Part shown: positions 18,306-27,572 of the stretch, piece after piece | How positions within the stretch are numbered: the stretch's first letter is position 1 | How the letters are laid out: each line of letters begins with the position of its first letter | NCBI RefSeq assembly: GCF_032595875.1 | Contig: NZ_CP132457.1 | Location: 744,001 to 808,000, forward strand | Direction of reading: 5' to 3' | Source: Borreliella andersonii | GTDB taxonomy: Bacteria; Spirochaetota; Spirochaetia; Borreliales; Borreliaceae | Length of the DNA stretch: 64,000 nt | The notes under the pieces: model-generated | Seen by the model: the letters and a program-made list of their open reading frames with translations, nothing else | What the model was told of the DNA's origin: nothing | Database searches by the model: none | Made by a program: the position numbers and the translations under genes

Positions 18306-19649
18306 GTGTATAGAATTAAAAATGAAAATTTAGATTTTAAAATAGATAGCCTGGGAGAATGCAAGCAAAACAATCCCTTGATTGATTTTTATGCTAGTGA
18401 AGGTTCTTCGCATTTTGTTAATGAAAAAAATAAAATAAAGTTTAGTGTATATAGGAATGAGGATAAGGGAGATAGATACGAGGATGTTCTTTTAGAAAAA
18501 GCTGGACCTAGAGAAAAAATTTATTTTGTTCCCAGACATGTTAAAGCTGCTATTACTACTTGTGGTGGGCTTTGTCCTGGCTTTAACGATGTTATTCGTT
18601 CTATTGTGCGAACTTTATGGAAAATTTATGGGGTTCGCAATATTTATGGAGTAAAATTTGGATATCAAGGGCTTCTTCCTGAGACAAATTCACCTTTTAT
18701 TAATCTTAATCCAGATGTTGTTGATGATATTAATAAATTTGGAGGCACTATTCTTGGTTCTTCAAGGGGCAGTATTAAACCTGTGGAAATAGTTGATACT
18801 TTAGAGAGAATGAACATTAATATGATTTTTAACATTGGCGGAGATGGTACTCAAAAGGGGTCTCTTCTTATTGCTGAGGAGATAGAAAAAAGAAATTTGA
18901 AAATAGCAGTTGTGGGTATTCCTAAAACCGTAGACAATGATTTTATGTTTGTTCAAAAATCTTTTGGCTTTGAAACCGCTGTAGAACAAGCTGTTGCAGC
19001 TGTTGCTGGTGCTCATTTTGAAGCTAATAGTGCTTATAATGGAATTGGACTTGTTAAAGTTATGGGACGAGATTCTGGTTTTATTGCCGCTCACACAGCG
19101 CTTTCTTCTAATGATGTTAATTTTTGTTTAATCCCAGAGCTTGATTTTGATATAGAAGGTCCTAATGGATTTCTTGTTCATCTTGAAAGGCGGCTTTTAG
19201 AGAAAGAAAGTTTAGAAGAAATTCCTCATGCAGTAATTCTGATAGCAGAAGGAGCAGGTCAGAAATATTTTAATCATTTCCCTAAAAAGAAAGACGATTC
19301 TGGCAATTTGCTTTATGAGGATATTGGGCTTTATATTAAAGATAAAATTACAGAATATTTTAAAGCAAAAAATATACAATTTACTCTTAAATACATTGAT
19401 CCTAGCTATATTATAAGAAGTTCACCTGCTAATGCTAGTGATTCGCTTTATTGTGCTAGGCTTGGGTCGAATGCTGTGCATGCTGCAATGGCTGGTAAGA
19501 CAAAAATGTTGATTAGCTTGTGGAGTACAAAATTTGTGCATATACCGATTAAGATGGCAGTAATTGACAGAAATAAGGTTAATCCAAATGGTTCTTTTTG
19601 GAGAGATGTTCTTTCAAGTACAGGACAACCAATTAGTATGAAGAATTAA
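18306..19649 (+). CDS. pfp: 6-phosphofructokinase, pyrophosphate-dependent type
   Basis: Glycolytic enzyme of 447 residues that phosphorylates fructose-6-phosphate. GTG start at 18306 with an AAGGAG ribosome site upstream. Family motifs are TTCGGLCPGFNDVIRSIV (about residues 83-100), IGGDGTQKGSLL (near 179), GIPKTVDNDF (near 206) and MGRDSGFIAAHTAL (near 252). The length and the PKTVDND stretch place it with the group II long PFKs, which commonly use PPi. From memory, Borrelia PFK has been described as PPi-dependent; the sequence alone does not prove the phosphoryl donor. The organism depends on glycolysis, so this is a core step. Confidence 0.92.
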   Translation: MYRIKNENLDFKIDSLGECKQNNPLIDFYASEGSSHFVNEKNKIKFSVYRNEDKGDRYEDVLLEKAGPREKIYFVPRHVKAAITTCGGLCPGFNDVIRSIVRTLWKIYGVRNIYGVKFGYQGLLPETNSPFINLNPDVVDDINKFGGTILGSSRGSIKPVEIVDTLERMNINMIFNIGGDGTQKGSLLIAEEIEKRNLKIAVVGIPKTVDNDFMFVQKSFGFETAVEQAVAAVAGAHFEANSAYNGIGLVKVMGRDSGFIAAHTALSSNDVNFCLIPELDFDIEGPNGFLVHLERRLLEKESLEEIPHAVILIAEGAGQKYFNHFPKKKDDSGNLLYEDIGLYIKDKITEYFKAKNIQFTLKYIDPSYIIRSSPANASDSLYCARLGSNAVHAAMAGKTKMLISLWSTKFVHIPIKMAVIDRNKVNPNGSFWRDVLSSTGQPISMKN

Positions 19650-19675
19650 ATTTTAATAAATTAATTTAATTCTTT

Positions 19676-21010
19676 CTATTTGGCGGCATTTCCAATAATA
19701 TTTAATATATCCCAAGTTCTTGAGAATGGTGGGGAATATGAGAAATCCATCATCCCTAGCTCTTTTGTTGTAAGCTTTGAATAGATTGCAATTGATAAAG
19801 CATGGATTCTTATTACGGCTCCATTTTTTCCTATTGCTTGTGCTCCAAGAATTATTTTCGTATTTGCCTCATAAATCAATTTAATATAAAGATCTTCTTG
19901 GCCTGGATAATAATTTGTATGATTTTTATCTTTTATAAAAATCGTTTTATATTTTATTTGGAGCTTTTTTGCATCTTTTTCTGTAAGCCCTGTTCTTGCA
20001 GCTTCTAAAGATAGTATTTTAATTGAAGCTGAGCCCAATGTGCCTTTAAATGCTATACGATTCCCAGCTAAATTTTCACCAACTATTCTTCCAAGTTTGC
20101 TGGCTGTTGTTGCCAGGGGAATGTATTCATTTTTTTTACTCACTATATTATAAATAGTTGCACAATCACCTGCAGAAAAAATATTTTTTATGCTGGTTTC
20201 GCCATACTCATTTACAATTATTGCTCCGTTTTCAGTAGTTTTAAGTTGGTTTTCTAAAAATTCAGTAGCAGGTTTTATTCCAGTAGCAAGTATAACAGCG
20301 TCGGCCTGATAAGTATTTTTATTTGTTACTACCCCTTCTACTTTTTTTTCTCCTATTAAACTTTTTGCAAACTCGTTTGTGTGAAGAGCAACCCCCTTTT
20401 TTATTAGTTCTTCTTCCATTATTGTAACTATTTCTTCGTCAAAGGAATCTGTAAGGATGTGCTTGTCTAGTTGAATCAATCTTATATTCTTTCTTTTATT
20501 TTTTGCTGCTTCTACCATTTCAATTCCAATGTATCCACCACCAATTATCACTATATTTTTAATCTCTTCTTTATCCATAAGGTTTTTTATTTTTTGACCG
20601 TCCTCTAAAGTTCTCAGAGTATAAAAATTTTTTAGATTGATATTGTTGATTGGCGGGATAATAGGTTTTGCGCCAGTTGCTATCATAAGTTGATCGTAAG
20701 TATTGTTAAAAATAGTTCCTGTTTTTAGATTTTTTATTACAATTGTATTATTTTTTGCAGCTACGTTAATAACTTCGTGGTTAGTTTTAACAGAGATTCC
20801 AGCTTTTTCGAATTCTTCTTGTGTTCTTGAGATCATTGTATTAGGATTGTCAAAAAATCCTCCCACAAAGTAAGGCAGGCCACAAGTCCCAAAAGATACA
20901 ATATTTGCCTTTTCATAGATAGTAATGTCTAGTTGTTTGTTTAAGCGGGTCGCTTTAGCTGCGGCACTAGTTCCTGCTGATGTGCCCCCAATAATTATTA
21001 TTTTCATCAT
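19676..21010 (-). CDS. cdr: Coenzyme A-disulfide reductase / NADH oxidase family flavoenzyme
   Basis: FAD and NAD(P)H-dependent pyridine-nucleotide disulfide oxidoreductase of 444 residues with a single redox cysteine. The FAD-binding IIIIGGTSAGTSAAAKA is at residues 4-20. The active-site cysteine sits in SFGTCGLPYFVGG (Cys43). The NAD(P)H-binding glycine motif VIIGGGYIGIEMVEAA is near 153, and the second FAD motif IFSAGDCATI near 275. Borrelia lacks glutathione, and CoA is described as its main low-mass thiol, with this enzyme (CoADR, BB0728 in B31 from memory) keeping it reduced. Last gene of the minus-strand run with gltP and pgi. Confidence 0.92.
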   Translation of the reverse strand: MMKIIIIGGTSAGTSAAAKATRLNKQLDITIYEKANIVSFGTCGLPYFVGGFFDNPNTMISRTQEEFEKAGISVKTNHEVINVAAKNNTIVIKNLKTGTIFNNTYDQLMIATGAKPIIPPINNINLKNFYTLRTLEDGQKIKNLMDKEEIKNIVIIGGGYIGIEMVEAAKNKRKNIRLIQLDKHILTDSFDEEIVTIMEEELIKKGVALHTNEFAKSLIGEKKVEGVVTNKNTYQADAVILATGIKPATEFLENQLKTTENGAIIVNEYGETSIKNIFSAGDCATIYNIVSKKNEYIPLATTASKLGRIVGENLAGNRIAFKGTLGSASIKILSLEAARTGLTEKDAKKLQIKYKTIFIKDKNHTNYYPGQEDLYIKLIYEANTKIILGAQAIGKNGAVIRIHALSIAIYSKLTTKELGMMDFSYSPPFSRTWDILNIIGNAAK

Positions 21011-21021
21011 TGTTTTCCTAT

Positions 21022-22413
21022 TTATTTGATTTCAGGCTCTTTTTGGTTGTATATATTGTGGTTGAATTGTTTGAGCTGTTTAGCAGATATGACACCTGCA
21101 AGCATTGAACCACCCACATTAACAGCTGTTCTTCCCATGTCAATTAAAGGTTCAACAGATATGACAAGTCCGACTAATCCCACTGGAAAGTTTATTGCCG
21201 AGAGCACCATTAGTGAAGCCGTTGTTGCGCCTCCGCCAGCTCCAGCAGCCCCAAATGAAGTTATTATTATTACTCCAATAAGTGTGAGTATAAATGAAAT
21301 ATCTGTAGGGTTTATTCCTTGAGTTGGTGCTATCATTATTGCAAGCATAGCAGGATGCAGCGCTGCACAACCATTTTGCCCAATTGATGTTCCAAAGGAG
21401 CTTGATAAATTCGCTATTCCCTCGCTTACTCCTAGGTTTTTAGTTTGAATTTCTATATTAATAGGTATGGTTGCAGCACTGGACCTAGATATAAATGCAA
21501 ATGATAGTGCTGGGAATATTTTTTTTATAAAAGTGATTGGGTTTAATTTATTTATTGCAATTAATGTCATATGCATAAGAAATGTAAGACCTATGGCAAC
21601 GTAGGAAGCAATTACAAACTCTCCAAGCTTTATTATGCTTTTGATTTCGCTGGTTGCTGTAATTTTTGTCATTAAAGCTAATATAGCATAAGGTGTTAGT
21701 TTTAAAATTAAAGTTACTATACCTAATATTATATCTTGAAGTGTTAATATTATTTTTTTAAAAAATTCTATTGATTCTGGCTTTTTGATAGATGTTTTAA
21801 GGGCGGCTATTCCTATGATAGCTGAAAATATCACAACTCCGATTGTTGAGTTTTTTCTAAGTCCTGCAAAATCTTCAAATATATTTTGTGGAATAAGTTC
21901 TGTGATTTTTTTTGTGATTGGTGTTTGCTTTAATATTTCAAGGCCTTTTTGTAATTTTTCACTTTGTAAAATTTCGCTAGTTCCTGCTTGTAGTCCTTCG
22001 GCTGTTAATCCTAATGCTAAAGCAGTGAAAATTCCAATTATAGCAGCAATGCCTGCTGTAAATACTAGTGTTAATATTACAAGTAGGCTCATTTTTCCAA
22101 CATCTTTACTGTTGGTTAATTTTATTATTGCAGAGATTATTGATGTTATTATTAAGGGGATTATAATCATTTTAAGGAGCCTTACGTATCCATCGCCCAA
22201 AATACTTATCCAATTTATAGTTTCGTCTGTTATTTCTGAATTTGTGCCATAAAAATATTGAATAGTCATTCCAAATACTATTCCAATTGCTAGCGATATA
22301 AACACTCTTTTCGTAAAAGAAACACCTTTTCTTTTGCAAAGATAAATTATGCTTATTAGAATAAGCATAATTATAATATTGGTTAATGTATACAATTTAC
22401 TTACTTTATCCAT
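21022..22413 (-). CDS. gltP: Dicarboxylate/amino acid:cation symporter (GltP, DAACS family)
   Basis: Inner-membrane transporter of 463 residues with about eight membrane helices and two re-entrant hairpins. Signatures include SRSSAATIPINIE (the serine-rich hairpin HP1, near 315), FGTSIGQNGCAALHPAM (HP-TM7 region, near 343) and GAAGAGGGATTASLMVL (HP2, near 393). These identify the glutamate/aspartate/C4-dicarboxylate family; the exact substrate cannot be read from sequence. It sits 11 bases upstream of the CoA-disulfide reductase gene. Borrelia cannot make most amino acids, so uptake is expected to be essential. Confidence 0.92.
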   Translation of the reverse strand: MDKVSKLYTLTNIIIMLILISIIYLCKRKGVSFTKRVFISLAIGIVFGMTIQYFYGTNSEITDETINWISILGDGYVRLLKMIIIPLIITSIISAIIKLTNSKDVGKMSLLVILTLVFTAGIAAIIGIFTALALGLTAEGLQAGTSEILQSEKLQKGLEILKQTPITKKITELIPQNIFEDFAGLRKNSTIGVVIFSAIIGIAALKTSIKKPESIEFFKKIILTLQDIILGIVTLILKLTPYAILALMTKITATSEIKSIIKLGEFVIASYVAIGLTFLMHMTLIAINKLNPITFIKKIFPALSFAFISRSSAATIPINIEIQTKNLGVSEGIANLSSSFGTSIGQNGCAALHPAMLAIMIAPTQGINPTDISFILTLIGVIIITSFGAAGAGGGATTASLMVLSAINFPVGLVGLVISVEPLIDMGRTAVNVGGSMLAGVISAKQLKQFNHNIYNQKEPEIK

Positions 22414-22487
22414 TATTACCTCTTATTTAAACTTAGTGCATTCTTTTTTAAACTTAAGGGGATATATTCAAAAATTAATTAATCTTG

Positions 22488-24074
22488 TTATAACAAAATT
22501 TTTTTAGAATAATATTCTATTACTTCATCTTCAGGGGTATCATTTTTTAAAATTTGGGTTGCAAGAATTTTTCCTAGCTGAACTCCTTCTTGGTCGAATG
22601 AGTTTATATTTAATAAAAATCCTTCAAACATTACTTTATTTTCGTAATGGGAGAGTATTGCTCCTATTGCATAAGGCGTTAATTCTTTTGAATATATTAG
22701 TGCAGAAGGCCTTTCACCTTGAAAATTTTTATTTTTGTTGTTATTTTCTTTGCCTTTTGAAAATGCTATTATTTGTGCTATTAAATTTGCTTTTAATTTA
22801 TCATTGCTTGAGCTGTTATCAGATATTACATCTTCTTTAAGCTGTGTTTCATTAAAACCTATGAAATCCATTGGAACTATATCTGTTCCTTGGTGAAGCA
22901 TTTGAAAGAATGAGTGTTGAACATCTGTTCCAATACCTCCCCAAATTATTCTTACAGTTTTGTAGTTTATTCTTTCGTTAAACCTGTTTACACTTTTTCC
23001 ATTACTTTCCATTTCAAGTTGTTGTAAATGAAGATAAAAATTTTCCATTGCTTTAGAATAGGCGATGATGCAATTGCTACTGTAGTTGAGAACATTTCTT
23101 TCATATATACTAATTAGTGCCGCTAAAAGAGGTGCATTGTCTTTAATGTTTTTGTTTAATGATTTTTTGTCAGCCTTATTGGCTCCTTTAATAATTTCTT
23201 TTACAATTTTTTCTGTGAAGCAAAGAGTAAGTATTGTAAGTCCAACTGCTGATGTTGGAGAAAATCTTCCGCCTATTGAGTCATGCATGAAAAAATATTC
23301 AAGATATCCTTTTTCTTCTAGTGCTAACATACTATCCTTTAATGTTATAATTACCGTTTGTTTTTTATATTCTTTTATGCCATTTAATTTTAATTTGCTT
23401 ATTAAAAATTGCATATTAGCTTTGGTTTCTAATGTATTTCCACTTTTTGAGACAATAATAAAAAGCGTTTCATCAACATTAATGCTGCTTAATACCTCTT
23501 CCGATTCGTCTGGATCAATGTTTGAAATAAAATAGCCATTCATTAGGGCTATTTTATGTTTTTTTGCATAATTTTTTATTGAGCTATAAAGAGCTTTTGG
23601 TCCCAGGCTAGATCCACCAATTCCTATTTGAACTACATTTTTAAACTTTTTACCATTTGCACTTTTAATATTCCCAGAATGAATTTGATTTGCAAAATTA
23701 TATATTTTTTCAAGTTCTGATTGGAAAAACTTTCTCATATTTTCTTTATTGTCTTCTATTACGTCTTTACCAATTTGTCCTCTTGTAAGGTGATGCAGGA
23801 CTTTTCTATTTTCACTAATATTGACCTTTTCCCCATCAAGCACTTCTTTATATTTTTCTATTAAATTTGCTTCATCGCTTAAATTTTGAAAAATTTTAAG
23901 GTGGGTTTCATTAATTTGCTTTGAAGCATAGTTATAATGTACACTATCTCCTTCTATTGTGATGTCGTATTCTTTTATTCTTTTTCCAGTTAATGCCGTT
24001 TTGAGCATTTCTGGAGCAATTCCTTCAAGTACTTTGAAATTTTCAAGTTCATTAAGATTTTTGTAATTTAACAT
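22488..24074 (-). CDS. pgi: Glucose-6-phosphate isomerase
   Basis: Interconverts glucose-6-phosphate and fructose-6-phosphate. I start at ATG 24074, which gives 528 residues: AAGAGG lies 7 bases before it, while the upstream in-frame GTG (24080) would overlap that site. Family motifs are VQIGIGGSSLGPKALY (near 148), IIVSKSGNTLETKANM (near 205), GGRFSPTSAVGL (near 267) and QLEMESNGKS (near 333). The C-terminal EGVQLGK, which carries the catalytic lysine, is near 500. It is the long bacterial type. It pairs functionally with the PFK gene about 3 kb away on the other strand. Confidence 0.95.
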   Translation of the reverse strand: MLNYKNLNELENFKVLEGIAPEMLKTALTGKRIKEYDITIEGDSVHYNYASKQINETHLKIFQNLSDEANLIEKYKEVLDGEKVNISENRKVLHHLTRGQIGKDVIEDNKENMRKFFQSELEKIYNFANQIHSGNIKSANGKKFKNVVQIGIGGSSLGPKALYSSIKNYAKKHKIALMNGYFISNIDPDESEEVLSSINVDETLFIIVSKSGNTLETKANMQFLISKLKLNGIKEYKKQTVIITLKDSMLALEEKGYLEYFFMHDSIGGRFSPTSAVGLTILTLCFTEKIVKEIIKGANKADKKSLNKNIKDNAPLLAALISIYERNVLNYSSNCIIAYSKAMENFYLHLQQLEMESNGKSVNRFNERINYKTVRIIWGGIGTDVQHSFFQMLHQGTDIVPMDFIGFNETQLKEDVISDNSSSNDKLKANLIAQIIAFSKGKENNNKNKNFQGERPSALIYSKELTPYAIGAILSHYENKVMFEGFLLNINSFDQEGVQLGKILATQILKNDTPEDEVIEYYSKKILL

Positions 24075-24096
24075 AAACACACCTCTTTGTTATGAT

Positions 24097-24498
24097 TTAA
24101 ATTTTTCTATTTTTCCTTTTACACATGTTTTTAATTTTTAAGATAATAAATTTAAGAAATCTTATTATTATATTGCTTTCAGAATAAATTTTTAAGTAAG
24201 CTTCTCCTTCGTTTGCCTCGCTTCTTGTAAATGATTTTCTAACATTGTTTTCATCAAGTTCAATTTCAAGTAAAGTTTTTTTGTTTTCAGTTGATATTAC
24301 CCTTACTTCAATTTCTTTATGGCCTATTTCTTTTAAAGCCTGATATCTTCTAAGTCCCGCTATTAAGTTTTTATTTTTATCTATTATTATCGGATAAATT
24401 AATCCATGTTTTATAATACTGTTTTTAAGAGTTTCAATGTCTCCTAAATTTTTTCTAATTCTTTTTTTTATTTTTATTTGATCGATATCTATTAACAT
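24097..24498 (-). CDS. Short ParB/Srx-fold protein (Spo0J-like N-terminal domain)
   Basis: Protein of 133 residues. Only the ParB N-terminal domain is present: LIDIDQIKIKKRIRK at the start, PIIIDKNKNLIAGLRRYQAL (near 36-55, matching the GxRRxxA nucleotide-binding motif) and LDENNVRKSFTRSEA near 77-92. The helix-turn-helix and dimerisation domains of true ParB are absent. Instead the tail is a basic/hydrophobic stretch ending in CKRKNRKI. ParB N-domains bind CTP, and relatives in other proteins have varied roles. It is 6 bases downstream of the PBP gene, so likely in the same transcript. It may be a truncated ParB paralogue. Confidence 0.7.
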   Translation of the reverse strand: MLIDIDQIKIKKRIRKNLGDIETLKNSIIKHGLIYPIIIDKNKNLIAGLRRYQALKEIGHKEIEVRVISTENKKTLLEIELDENNVRKSFTRSEANEGEAYLKIYSESNIIIRFLKFIILKIKNMCKRKNRKI

Positions 24499-24504
24499 AT
24501 TGTC

Positions 24505-27282
24505 TTAATCCAATTGGATATCTTCTCCGTTGACGTCTTTATTGTTAATTTTTTCATTTTCATTATTGTTTGAATTTAATTTTTCTGAGCTCTGTTCTTC
24601 TGTGTTTGTTTTATTAACAATGATTTCGTCTTTAATTTCTTTGGTGTTTTCAATAAATATTTCTTGATTATTGTTGTTGTTTATTAGATCTTGTTGTGAA
24701 TTTCTATTTTCTATTTCATCTTTATTTTTATTTTCTTCATTATGATTAATGCTCTCAAGATCGTTGTTATCATTATTGTTATTATTATGAAAGCTCTCAA
24801 GATTATTACCATTATTACTATTGTTGTTAAAGTTTTCAAGATTATTATCAAGATATTCAAATTCAGGGGTGTCAAAATTTATATCATCATTATTATTAAT
24901 TTCATCAATTCCATATATGTTAAATTCTATTGTATTTTTAAATTCTTGTTTATTTTCATAATATTTTGATTTTTCAACTGGCTGGGTTCCGGAAATAAAT
25001 AGTTCATTTATTATTTTCTCATCAGCAATTTCTTCTGGTAGTAGACCCGTTTCTGCTTGTATAGGGATGCTAATTATTCCTTCAGGTTTTACAAAAACTT
25101 TTTTGGGTAAATTTTTGTGATATTCTGCCATGAATTCTCCCCAACTAGGTCCTGCTAATCCTGTTCCTGTTCCAGATATTCCTAGTGAATATCCTTTTTT
25201 ATCAAATCCAACCCAAAATGCTGTTGTTATATAAGGAGAGTATCCTATTGCCCATCCGTCTGCCCAATTTTGTGTTGTTCCCGATTTTCCGGCAATGTCA
25301 GATTTGAAATTTTTGAGATTTGTATATCTTTGATTTGCTAAGGTTCCGTATTGAATTGTTGATTTCATCATATCTGTGATGATATAAGCGGCTTGAGGAG
25401 ACACTATTTGATTTTGATATTCTTTGTTTTTTATTTTAGCTAATATGCTTGCTTCTTCATTTGTTATTATTCTTCCAGCTCTGTCTTCAATATATCTTAT
25501 TCCATAAGGTTCGATTTCGTTACCATTATTTCCTAAAATTGCGAAGGCTCTTGCCATTTGGATTGGAGAAACCGATATTACACCTAGTGCTAGTGGATAA
25601 ACTTTTGGAAACGTTTTTTCTATTTCTTTTGGATCTGTTATTCCTAGTAGTTTTGAGGAGTAGCTAATTGCAGAGTCAAAACCTAGCTTGTCTAATATTC
25701 TTAATGCTGGAATATTTAGTGACAAAGCTAATGCTTGGCGTGTTAAAACGTTGCCCCTCCATTTGCCACCATAATTTCCTGGAGCATAAACTTCTCCGTT
25801 TTTATTTAGAAATGCTACTGGAGAGTCTGAAAACATTGTGGCAGCTGTTATTTTTTTTAGATCAATTGCGGCTGCAAAATACAATGCTTTGAATGCACTT
25901 CCAGGCTGGACTTTTGCTTGCGTGGCTCGGTTAAATTCATTGTTTTTGGCATGCCCACTTCCCCCAACCATGGCTCTTATTGCTCCACTTGTTGTATCTA
26001 TTGCTATCATTGCTCCTTCAGGTTGTGCAATTAGTTTTGGTGTTAATTTATTTTTAATAATATATTCTTTTGTTGCTTTATCTATTTTATCAATTCCAAG
26101 TATAGCTCCAAAGCTTGCAATTAGGTCAATGTTGTCTTCGTAAAATTTTCTTTTTCTTAGGTTTTTATATTGCTTTCCATTTATTCTTAAATTTTTAATT
26201 CCCAATAAATCTGATATTGCATCTACTACGGGGACAATTTCTGAATTAATAATTATTGTTTCAGATGATCTATTTAAATTGTGCATTGTTCTTGCTTTAT
26301 TAATCATATCGTTTGTAACTTTATCTGCATATTTTTGTGCCTCAAGGTCAAGAGTTGAATATATTGAGTACCCGTCTTTATATATGTTTGCACCATCTGG
26401 CAAATATTTTAGTATTTTTTGCCTTATATATTCAGAGAAATAAGGAGCCTGGTCTTTTTTGTTTGAAATTGCAGATGTGTCAGCCATTCTAGTCCAATCA
26501 TAATTTTGCCAGTATTCATTAAATTCTTTTTCAGCAATTTCAGCCTTGACTATTCCATTTGATACAACTTGGTTTAAAACGGCGCGTTGTATTTTTTTTG
26601 AAAATTCTGGATTGTAAAGAGGTGAATAAAGTTTTGGATTTGGAAGCTGGATTATCATCATCACAGATTCTGCTGTATTGATTTTGTTTACACTTTTGCC
26701 AAAAAAGAATTTTGATGCTGCAACTATTCCGTAGTTTCCGTTTCCAAAATAAACCTTATTAAGGTACTTTTCTAGTATTTCGTATTTTGATAGTTTTTTT
26801 TCAAGTTGAATTGCCCACCATATTTCATTCAATTTCCTCACAATAGATCTTCTTGCTTGGTTTGTGTAGAGAAGCTTTGCAAGTTGTTGAGTTAATGTGC
26901 TGCCGCCTGAAAAATATCTTCCAAGAACAATATTAAATGCAGCTCTAAATATTCCTATCAAGGAAAAACCTCGATGAGAAAAAAAACCAATATCTTCCCT
27001 TATTAAAAGTGTATTAATTAGATTGTCAGGCATTTTTCTCAAAGGCATTAATTCCCTATTTTCATCGGATATAAATTGAGTTATTTGTTTTCCATTAATA
27101 TCTAAAAGTCTTGAAGGAACTGCTGGATTTACATACCCAAAATTTTTATCTTTTTGTATGTTTATGGTTTTAGATATTGCTAATGAGAGTGTGATAATAG
27201 AAAAGCCAACTGCGAAATATGTTAAATAAATAAGCAGCTTATGCGTATTTATTTTTTTCAAATTAGGGTTATTTAGTTTCAT
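24505..27282 (-). CDS. Class A penicillin-binding protein with Asn-rich C-terminal tail
   Basis: Bifunctional peptidoglycan synthase of 925 residues. A membrane anchor (about residues 15-37) precedes the glycosyltransferase domain: REDIGFFSHRGFSLIG with the catalytic Glu near 92, and GGSTLTQQLAKLLYTN near 125. The transpeptidase domain follows: SxxK in QPGSAFKALYF (near 457), SLN in ALALSLNIPAL (near 515) and KSGT in IAGKSGTTQNW (near 656). After about residue 770 the protein becomes a low-complexity tail rich in Asn, Glu and Asp with repeats such as NNLENF and NDLESI. First gene of a minus-strand run with the ParB-like gene and pgi. Confidence 0.93.
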   Translation of the reverse strand: MKLNNPNLKKINTHKLLIYLTYFAVGFSIITLSLAISKTINIQKDKNFGYVNPAVPSRLLDINGKQITQFISDENRELMPLRKMPDNLINTLLIREDIGFFSHRGFSLIGIFRAAFNIVLGRYFSGGSTLTQQLAKLLYTNQARRSIVRKLNEIWWAIQLEKKLSKYEILEKYLNKVYFGNGNYGIVAASKFFFGKSVNKINTAESVMMIIQLPNPKLYSPLYNPEFSKKIQRAVLNQVVSNGIVKAEIAEKEFNEYWQNYDWTRMADTSAISNKKDQAPYFSEYIRQKILKYLPDGANIYKDGYSIYSTLDLEAQKYADKVTNDMINKARTMHNLNRSSETIIINSEIVPVVDAISDLLGIKNLRINGKQYKNLRKRKFYEDNIDLIASFGAILGIDKIDKATKEYIIKNKLTPKLIAQPEGAMIAIDTTSGAIRAMVGGSGHAKNNEFNRATQAKVQPGSAFKALYFAAAIDLKKITAATMFSDSPVAFLNKNGEVYAPGNYGGKWRGNVLTRQALALSLNIPALRILDKLGFDSAISYSSKLLGITDPKEIEKTFPKVYPLALGVISVSPIQMARAFAILGNNGNEIEPYGIRYIEDRAGRIITNEEASILAKIKNKEYQNQIVSPQAAYIITDMMKSTIQYGTLANQRYTNLKNFKSDIAGKSGTTQNWADGWAIGYSPYITTAFWVGFDKKGYSLGISGTGTGLAGPSWGEFMAEYHKNLPKKVFVKPEGIISIPIQAETGLLPEEIADEKIINELFISGTQPVEKSKYYENKQEFKNTIEFNIYGIDEINNNDDINFDTPEFEYLDNNLENFNNNSNNGNNLESFHNNNNNDNNDLESINHNEENKNKDEIENRNSQQDLINNNNNQEIFIENTKEIKDEIIVNKTNTEEQSSEKLNSNNNENEKINNKDVNGEDIQLD

Positions 27283-27341
27283 ACTTTTTACTAAAGTATA
27301 CTATAACTGCATAAGAATTAATAATGTTATAGGTTGATTGT

Positions 27342-27377
27342 TATAGTGTAAAATTATTGTTATAATTTTACACTATA
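27342..27377. repeat. Perfect 16-bp palindrome in the PBP/plzA divergent region
   Basis: Bases 27342-27357 (TATAGTGTAAAATTAT) pair perfectly with 27362-27377 (ATAATTTTACACTATA) around the 4-base loop 27358-27361. A TATAAT box lies inside (27361-27366). The site is about 60 bases upstream of the PBP start (minus strand) and about 195 bases upstream of plzA (plus strand). It may be an operator dyad or an RNA hairpin. Confidence 0.75.
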
Positions 27378-27497
27378 TAAGCAACATTGATGCTATGAGG
27401 GAAGGTGATGGTGTATTTTTGATTTTAAGAGTAGATTTTATTGATTGTTGGCTAAGTGTGTTTATGGCTTAATTGTTTTAAATTTTTTTATTATTGT

Positions 27498-27518
27498 AAA
27501 ACTGTTTAAAACAGTTTT
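27498..27518. repeat. Second palindrome upstream of plzA
   Basis: AAAACTGTT at 27498-27506 is mirrored by AACAGTTTT at 27510-27518 around a 3-base centre. The distance to the plzA start is 54 bases, a typical position for an operator near a promoter. I found no clear -35/-10 pair to match it. Confidence 0.55.
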
Positions 27519-27572
27519 AAGCGTTGTTTAGTATTTTTATATTCAAAGAAAGGAGAGAGGAAGGAGAGGTTT

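Noticed and set aside
21026-21370. Open frames on both strands within gltP
   Set aside because: Shadows of the Gly/Ala-rich hairpin regions of gltP; no start signals and no plausible product.
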